From assembly GCA_021234155.1 (NCBI GenBank), contig JAJEKV010000103.1:310001-374000 (forward strand): a stretch of 64,000 nucleotides of DNA. The letters run 5' to 3'. The notes beneath the pieces are model-generated. The model had not been told where the DNA came from, searched no databases, and saw nothing but the letters and a program-made list of their open reading frames with translations. The position numbers and the translations under genes are program-made. Source of the stretch: Isoetes taiwanensis. Lineage: Eukaryota; Streptophyta; Lycopodiopsida; Isoetales; Isoetaceae. Of the stretch, positions 57,870 to 64,000 are shown one piece after another. Every line of letters begins with the position of its first letter. Position 1 is the first letter of the stretch.

Positions 57870-60738
57870 CAATACGGTTTCAATGTCTAGCCAAAGATCG
57901 TGATCACTTGATTTCTCCTCCACCTCTTTGTCCAACAATCAATATCTTTCTTTATCTAAGTGATATTACTCAACTGATGTAATCGACACCACCATTCCAC
58001 GCCAAGACCTTATTGAAGTTAACATCACCTTCTTCTTTGCAAATATCCGAGATAGTGTATCCCAACCACACCGGATAGGTCTCTAAATCGGCCGGTTTTA
58101 CTACTACAAATTGGTGGCACTCCACGCCAAGAGAAGGTTCATAACAATCCATGCCTAAATATTTTGGCCTATCCTTCTTAGGACCAACATAGTGTTTATC
58201 GATTGAGGAGGAGCATATGCCTTCACAATGCTACTAATGGTACCATCATCTTCACAAGACCAAATAATGTTTTCCACTTACTTTTAGGGAACCACCCTTC
58301 TAGCAAATTGCTCCGAGGATGTGTCTACCTCATCCAACAAGTTGATCACCTTCTTCCAATAATCTATCAATGCACGATTAGTGTCATCTCAATTAGTTTG
58401 CCAATGCTTGATGTAGTCATTGATGCCATCCTTAGTCAAGCCCAATTGCTTGACTTCTTCGGGCTTGGTTTTAGAGCTTTTGGTTGACCAGAGGTATCAT
58501 AGGCTTGCCATTTGCATCCTCAAGCCAAATTTCCCCCACCTCTCCACTTCTCCTCCTGGGTCTCATTTTCCATTGCATGATTGGAATCCTTCTCTCACCC
58601 AAAAGTGAATTGAAGAGGTCTAGAATGACCTTCCATGTCGAGAGCATAACCATCCACAAAACTCTTCCAATCGGGCACTTCTTCTATGATAGATCCTATA
58701 GGAGATGGATTTGTACATCCATGAAATATTTCCAATAGCCCAGGAAAGTTGGTAACCGGCTCATCGCCTCAATACATGACTATATTTTCCAAACAATGCA
58801 TCCACATCCTCATGAGTATGTCCGGCATTAGAACCCCAAATTGACTCTTTCAAAAATACCCACAAAATTAAGTAGGATAGGAAAGAAAACATCCACCTAT
58901 TCTTATTTTGACCAAAGACAATTATCTAGTTGCAAGAGGAGCTTTCTCAAGCAGATCTCGAGGTTTAGCACGAGATGTTGAAGCTCAACATGTTCATTAG
59001 GTCCATTCCTCCTAAATCTTGCCTTGCTAAACTTTTCAATACTATTAGGGGTTCCATCCAACAATGCACTATGTAGTGCCCGGCTAGTCAGAGGATCCTT
59101 GTGAGGTGACCATTGTAACCCTTCTCATAGTTTCTTAAACACCTCATGATACTCCTAATGTGAAAATCTGACCATCACTCCACAACTCTAAACCGAAATG
59201 GCCATAATAGGTCCGGAGACTGCCCATGCAATATTGCCCCCGATCATTGAAATCTGCAAAGGGTATGATCTTCCACATGACTTAGGAATGTACTTGAATT
59301 GTGGAAGACAAGTCTTCTGTTGGTCCATTTTATCATGTATAATACATAGATAGTTATTAGGTTCCATTGCGTGCATAAGGTCCTCCACATCCAATAAGTT
59401 GATCTACATGATAGTTGATCTGTCATATGGTCCTTCATATGTTCCCTTATCTTTGCCCTTAGACTTGGTTGCACAGCCTTATCTAGTGTCTCCTTCAGCT
59501 TTAGCACATAAATTGCACTTGGCAAAGTTGTTTGAAGTTGCTATGGTCACATGCTTGAAATGCTTATTCCATAGCCTACTAAAAACTGGCTGGGATATAG
59601 AGGCCACCCAAGTTCCCCCAAGCAATGCATTTATTTCCTCTAATATGCTCTTCCTTTTACAATGGGATGGCAATCTCTTTCAACAATAACTCTACCCCTG
59701 CTCATCCTTCTTACTCTTATGTGGCATGTTTTCTGCATTGAAATCCACATATCTTTCAAATATTTCCTTTGCAGCCATAGTTCTGAGGTAGGCCTTACCG
59801 TGCCGTTGTTCCCATGCAATGCAATTTTACTACCATTTTCATGTCTCTTTGCCCGCTTGTGCCAAGAAGAGGTTGGAATTCCATGTATAGCCATCCATGC
59901 TTTTGAACATATCCACTTTCCATTCAATGGGAATCTTTTCTTCTTTGATCTTTCATCATCCAATTGCATAGCCAAATATGGTGTACATGAAATTCCTCCC
60001 GCTATCACACTTATGTTCCTGATATGTAGCTCTTGCTCCCACCAACTCCCTCTATTGTGAACATTCTAACACAAGAAGCCCAACAACATTCACCTCCTCT
60101 AACCTTCATCATAGCTTCAGGAGAACAATCATAATCTGACTTTGCATCTTTTGGTGGGATAATGTTTGAAAGTTGGAAGTGGCCTCTTGCTACACCGTGT
60201 GAACACTTACGCTGACAATGGTTCTACATCTATAGGAAACGTGTAGTTCCCCCGGTTTGAATACTGTCCCTAGGCCATGCAACAATAGTTGGAACCTCTA
60301 GTTGCTTCACACAAGCTAGGCATTCTTGTTTGCCTGAACCCTTTTCCTTCCAATTGTCATATAATTTTGAGATTGCCACACCTAACCTGTCCTCCCCTAA
60401 TCTTTCATCATTCACTGCATTGATAGGATCTGCTAGAACAATAATCCCTTCTCCTATCGCCTCTCTTTGCATGCATGCGGGGATCTTGACCTTCTTGTTT
60501 TTCCAATCGACCGAAAGTATAAAGTACAATTTCCTTTCCTTTGGCATCATCCTTTTCATTTGAGGTCTTTTTCCTTTCCTTTTGCCATCATCTTTTTGTC
60601 ATCTTCATCCTTTTTTCATTTCTGGTCTTTTCCTTTCTTTTCCCATCATCTTTGTCATCTTCATTAGTTGGGGATTTTTCCTTGCCTTGATCACCATCAT
60701 TGGGGGCCTTGGGGGATTTAGCATTTTGCATGCCATTG
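57870..60738 (-). pseudogene. DUF7869-type transposon gene, minus-strand copy
   Basis: Reading on the minus strand starts near 60,735 at MQNAKSPKAPNDGDQGKEKS, an acidic, Lys-rich N-terminus. An ECLACVKQLEVPTIVAWP block follows. Then comes FSRLWNKHFKHVTIATSNNF with KCNLCAK (about 59,580-59,510), KETLDKAVQPSLRAKIREHM, and IIHDKMDQQKTCLPQFKYIP (about 59,320). GHTHEDVDALFGKY (about 58,825-58,786), a VPDWKSFVDGYAL block and MDCYEPSLGVECHQFVVVKP (58,152 downward) complete it. It is homologous to 39,155-41,960 in the opposite direction and somewhat better preserved, but also frameshifted. Confidence 0.75.
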
Positions 60739-60739
60739 A

Positions 60740-61130
60740 CCTAAAATGCATAAAAACCTATAGTAAGTTAGCATATCCAAATAACATCTCCCTAACATGT
60801 TCTTAAATGAAAGTTAACTTTAATAATAACCTTAATAACCTATAATAACTTAATCTATAATAATAATAAGTGAACCTATAATATATTAACTTATAATAAC
60901 CTTAAATGTTGTAACCTTAGAAACAACTTCTAAATTCAAATTCATAAACTTTTAAACTTATAACCTTATTTATGAACTTAAAAATATTAACCTTAACTTA
61001 TAAACCTTAAAACTATTAACCTTAAAACTATTAACCTTAAATCTATTAACCTTAAAACTATTAACCTTATAAATCTTATAACTTATAACCCTTGTAATAA
61101 ATTTTCACGGCAGTTATTATGGCGATGCAA
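60740..61130. repeat. AT-rich tandem words (TATTAACCTTAAAAC)n
   Basis: CTATTAACCTTAAA-type words recur about five times at 61,000-61,075, with related TAATAACCTTA words back to 60,830. This is low-complexity sequence without a gene. Confidence 0.75.
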
Positions 61131-61657
61131 TTTTTTAAAGCGTTATTATTTCCGATTTTACAATCCCTTTCCAACTTTTCGATCTCTCTTTCGATCCAAC
61201 TTTCCAACTTTACGTCTCTCTTTTCGATCTTCTCTTACGGCAGTCGGCTTTTCCACGGCTTTTCGAGCATCTCTCATGCAATCGGCTTTTTCCGGGCGCT
61301 TTCTCGACTTCAATCTCGTTTGCTTCAATCTGCCTGCGCTTCTCGCTTCTCTTCTATCCTTCGACTTTTCGGGCTTCTATAAACTTCGGCTTTTCTGCTT
61401 TTACGCTTTAAACTTCGGCTTCTATATGCTTTTCGGCTTCTACAATCATCTGCTTTAGGGTTTTCCGCTCAATACAAGGTTCTATACAAGGTTTGTAGGC
61501 TCTATACAAGGTTTTCTGGTTTTTTTGGCTTTTCGGCTCTCTACAATCTCTCTGACTTTGAATAACTTTGGTTTTTTGTGTTAAAGCTTCTCGGCTGCTA
61601 TTGCTTTTTCTCCAAATTAGCTGCTATTGCTTTTTCTCCAAATTAGCTGCTACTGCT
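61131..61657. other. Pyrimidine-rich low-complexity stretch
   Basis: TTCGGCTT and TTTTC words dominate, and ACAAGGTTCTATACAAGG and GCTGCTATTGCTTTTTCTCC are tandemly repeated. No gene is supported. Confidence 0.5.
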
Positions 61658-64000
61658 ATTCATGATAATGTGGTGTTACATGTCGTGATAGATGTGGTGA
61701 TGCAAATGGTGCATGTGGTGAATCATGTGGTGCGTTTGGTGAACCATGTGGTGAATCATGTGGTGAATCATAGGTGGCATGCTGGAGCTTACGTGGCATG
61801 TTGGAGCCTAGATGGCATGTTTGAGCCACCTTGGCGTGTTTGAGCCTAGGTGGCATATTGGAGCCACCTTGGCATGCTTTGAGCCTTTACATGACCTTTT
61901 GTTACATGTTTGACTTTCATTGACCAACATGTTTGGTGATGCAAATGGTGCATGTGGTGAATCATGTGGTGCATTTGGTGAATCATGTGGTGAATCATAG
62001 GTGGCATGTTGGAGCTTACGTGGCATGTTGGAGCCTAGGTGGCATGTTTGAGCGACCTTGGCATGTTGGAGCCTAGGTGGCATATTTGAGCCACCTTGGC
62101 ATGCTTGAGCCTTTACATGACCTTTGTTACATGTTTGACTTCCATTGACCAACATGTTTGGTGATGCAAATGGTGCATGTGGTGGATCATGTGGTGCATT
62201 TGGTGAATCATGTGGTGAATCATGTGGTGAATCATAGGTGGCATGTTGGGGCTTACGTGGCATGTTGGAGCCTAGGTGGCATGTTTGAGCCACCTTGGCA
62301 TGTTGGAGCCTAGGTGGCATGCTTTCGGTCTATGTGGCATGCTTGACCTTTATTTGTGGCATGTTGGAGCCTAGGTGGCATGCATGCAAACGTCCCTTTC
62401 CTCTTTCCTCGCCTCATTCCCAAAATCGTTATGGATGCCTCTACGATTTGCATCCCTTTTATTCCCAAAATTCTGCCCTCGGCTTCATTCCGCCCCCCCA
62501 TCGTCTATTCCGCCATCTCCTTCACTCCTTCCCCATTCCGCCCATCTCCTTCACTTCCGCCATGGCCAAGTTCAAGACTACACTCCCGGCAGGGAACACT
62601 ATCCCGCCATTGTGCCTTCTCCTTCAGCCCCGCCTGCGGTCGAGAATCCATTGGCTTCCTGGAGGATCCGTCCTTCCTCCACCCGGAGGCGGCCGATGCT
62701 GGGTGGCCAAGTTCACTCCACCGGAGGTGGAGAAGCTCATCATGGATCATCAAGGCACGCCGCCCGTTGCGGGTGCTTTCGAGTGGGGACGAGGCGACTC
62801 CTCGAAATGAAGATGTATGCACACGGGGGGCGACCTCCATATAGAGCTCAAGATGGCCCCGCCCGATTAGTTTAGATTTGTATTGTAATCCCCGGTTTCA
62901 ATTTTTTTGGCAATAGTCCTTGTGACTATTCTTTGTAAAGGCTTTTCATTAATGACGTAACTTGTTTTGCAATAGTCCTTGTTTTGCAATAGAACTTGTT
63001 TTGCTTTAACTGTTTCTCTCGAAGTTTCCACTCGCTTCTTTCGCTTAGCTGAACTTTTTGTCATTAATTATAAAAATGCAAACAAGGAATTTGAAGGTGC
63101 GTAATCTATGATCCGCACACTAACAAAATATGGTAACCAGCTCAGCAAAATAGGAAAATATGAGATGGGTGGCTCGGGTTCAAAAGAAATAGAGTTCAAA
63201 AGAAACCGAAAAAGAAAAACACGACCCCAAGCAAAAGTTAGTGGCCTTGCAAGAATCTTTGCACAAAGCAGAGCTCAATGAATTTTGGCCTCATATCAAT
63301 TCAGGGGACCTAATTTGGGATCCATATATTCTTTGTCACCAAAATCAGTCAAGATACTATCGGGGAATCTCGAGCCATTCCATTTTCTGACCAGGTCAAA
63401 AAATGGTCAATGCCCCTGGCTGATTATGGTGACATCTGTGGTGAAAGCTGTGGTGAAAAATGTGGTGAAAACTGTGGTAAAGCTGTGGTGATGCAAATGT
63501 TGTTTTTATATTTCAAAGGGAGAAAAATACATATGGATATCTACCACACCCTAGAGAATAGTTCATACTTCTTATGAAATGAAGTATGCAAAAAATCGGG
63601 GAAAACTATAACCCCGAAGCTTCTAGTATTATCAAAATGCATTAGAGATATAATAATAGCTGTTTTGAAGAGGTTAATGATGACATACAGTTACTGGGCC
63701 TCAATCAGATCCTGCATTGTGAGATCTGTAACTCTTGTTCTTCCAAGTATGTCCAAGATTTCATCAAGTTTTTTTTTTTCTATGAATAGTTGGTGAAATC
63801 CAAAGAACACTAAAACATGAGCTTCTTTTTACGCCTCCCACTTATGATACTGATTCACAAAGTATTGTCTCAGTTGTTGTGTCTCCATGCACCGGGCCTG
63901 TTGAGCACTTTTTAATGGTCAAGCATGGATCATTTCCGCTTTTAGTTCGATGAACATATCCTCTTCCTCAAGCATGGGGAGAGCTGCGAACTCATCCTCG
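61658..64000. repeat. Long direct repeat, right copy (runs off window)
   Basis: This is the second copy of 48,497-50,835 in the same orientation. It contains the same three-unit minisatellite (units at 61,696, 61,935 and 62,160), the KFTPPEVEKLIMDHQ-type short ORF (62,562-62,810), the 3'-end-like stretch and the GTGGTGAAA cluster at about 63,430-63,492. It continues past the window end. Confidence 0.9.
61696..62390. repeat. Three-unit minisatellite, right copy
   Basis: This has the same unit structure as 48,535-49,225. On the minus strand a 170-codon frame (61,808-62,320) again runs through all three units without a stop. Confidence 0.88.

Overview
This window looks like nuclear DNA of a vascular land plant. 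There is one multi-exon gene with GT-AG introns and a plant-type mitochondrial glutaredoxin product. It sits in a sea of decayed plant transposons: LINEs, an LTR-retrotransposon end, Helitron ends and two kinds of DUF7869/RNase H-like transposon genes. The LINE style and low gene density would fit a fern or another large-genome lineage, but the sequence alone does not fix the species.

Layout. 1-11,193 is a duplicated block: 1-3,656 and 7,557-11,193 are two direct copies of the same minus-strand LINE 5' half, a 280-bp tandem repeat and a Helitron 3' end. They are separated by an LTR with a tRNA-Met primer site (3,657-4,365) and about 3.2 kb of decayed sequence. 11,194-22,741 is mostly anonymous AT-rich DNA holding a processed EF1B-beta pseudogene (16,890-17,303, minus), a third degenerate Helitron end and several short tandem duplications. 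22,742-24,451 is the only convincing intact gene, a six-exon CGFS monothiol glutaredoxin of the GRXS15 type. It is followed by a run of small tandem duplications and a LINE reverse-transcriptase fragment ending in an (ATTCT)n tail (25,530-27,116).

28,600-38,900 holds a possible LINE remnant, a minus-strand FCP1/HAD-phosphatase-like ORF whose catalytic Asp is lost, and several unrecognised minus-strand ORFs in sequence rich in CACGCC words. 39,155-42,175 (+) and 57,528-60,738 (-) are two diverged copies of one DUF7869-type transposon gene in opposite orientation. Between them lie a quartet of about 120-bp foldbacks (46,837-47,737), several GTGGTG/CACCAC-based satellites, and a second degenerate transposase-like gene (52,950-54,620, minus). 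A direct repeat of at least 2.3 kb occurs at 48,497-50,835 and again at 61,658-64,000, running off the window end.

Most transposon reading frames carry many small indels. Comparison of repeat copies shows that many differences replace CTG/CAG by CCG/CGG-like strings. This is what base-calling trouble at methylated CHG sites would give, so some apparent frameshifts may be sequence errors rather than true decay. The glutaredoxin gene keeps normal CTG/CAG and reads cleanly. No tRNA, rRNA, CRISPR or prokaryotic operon was seen.
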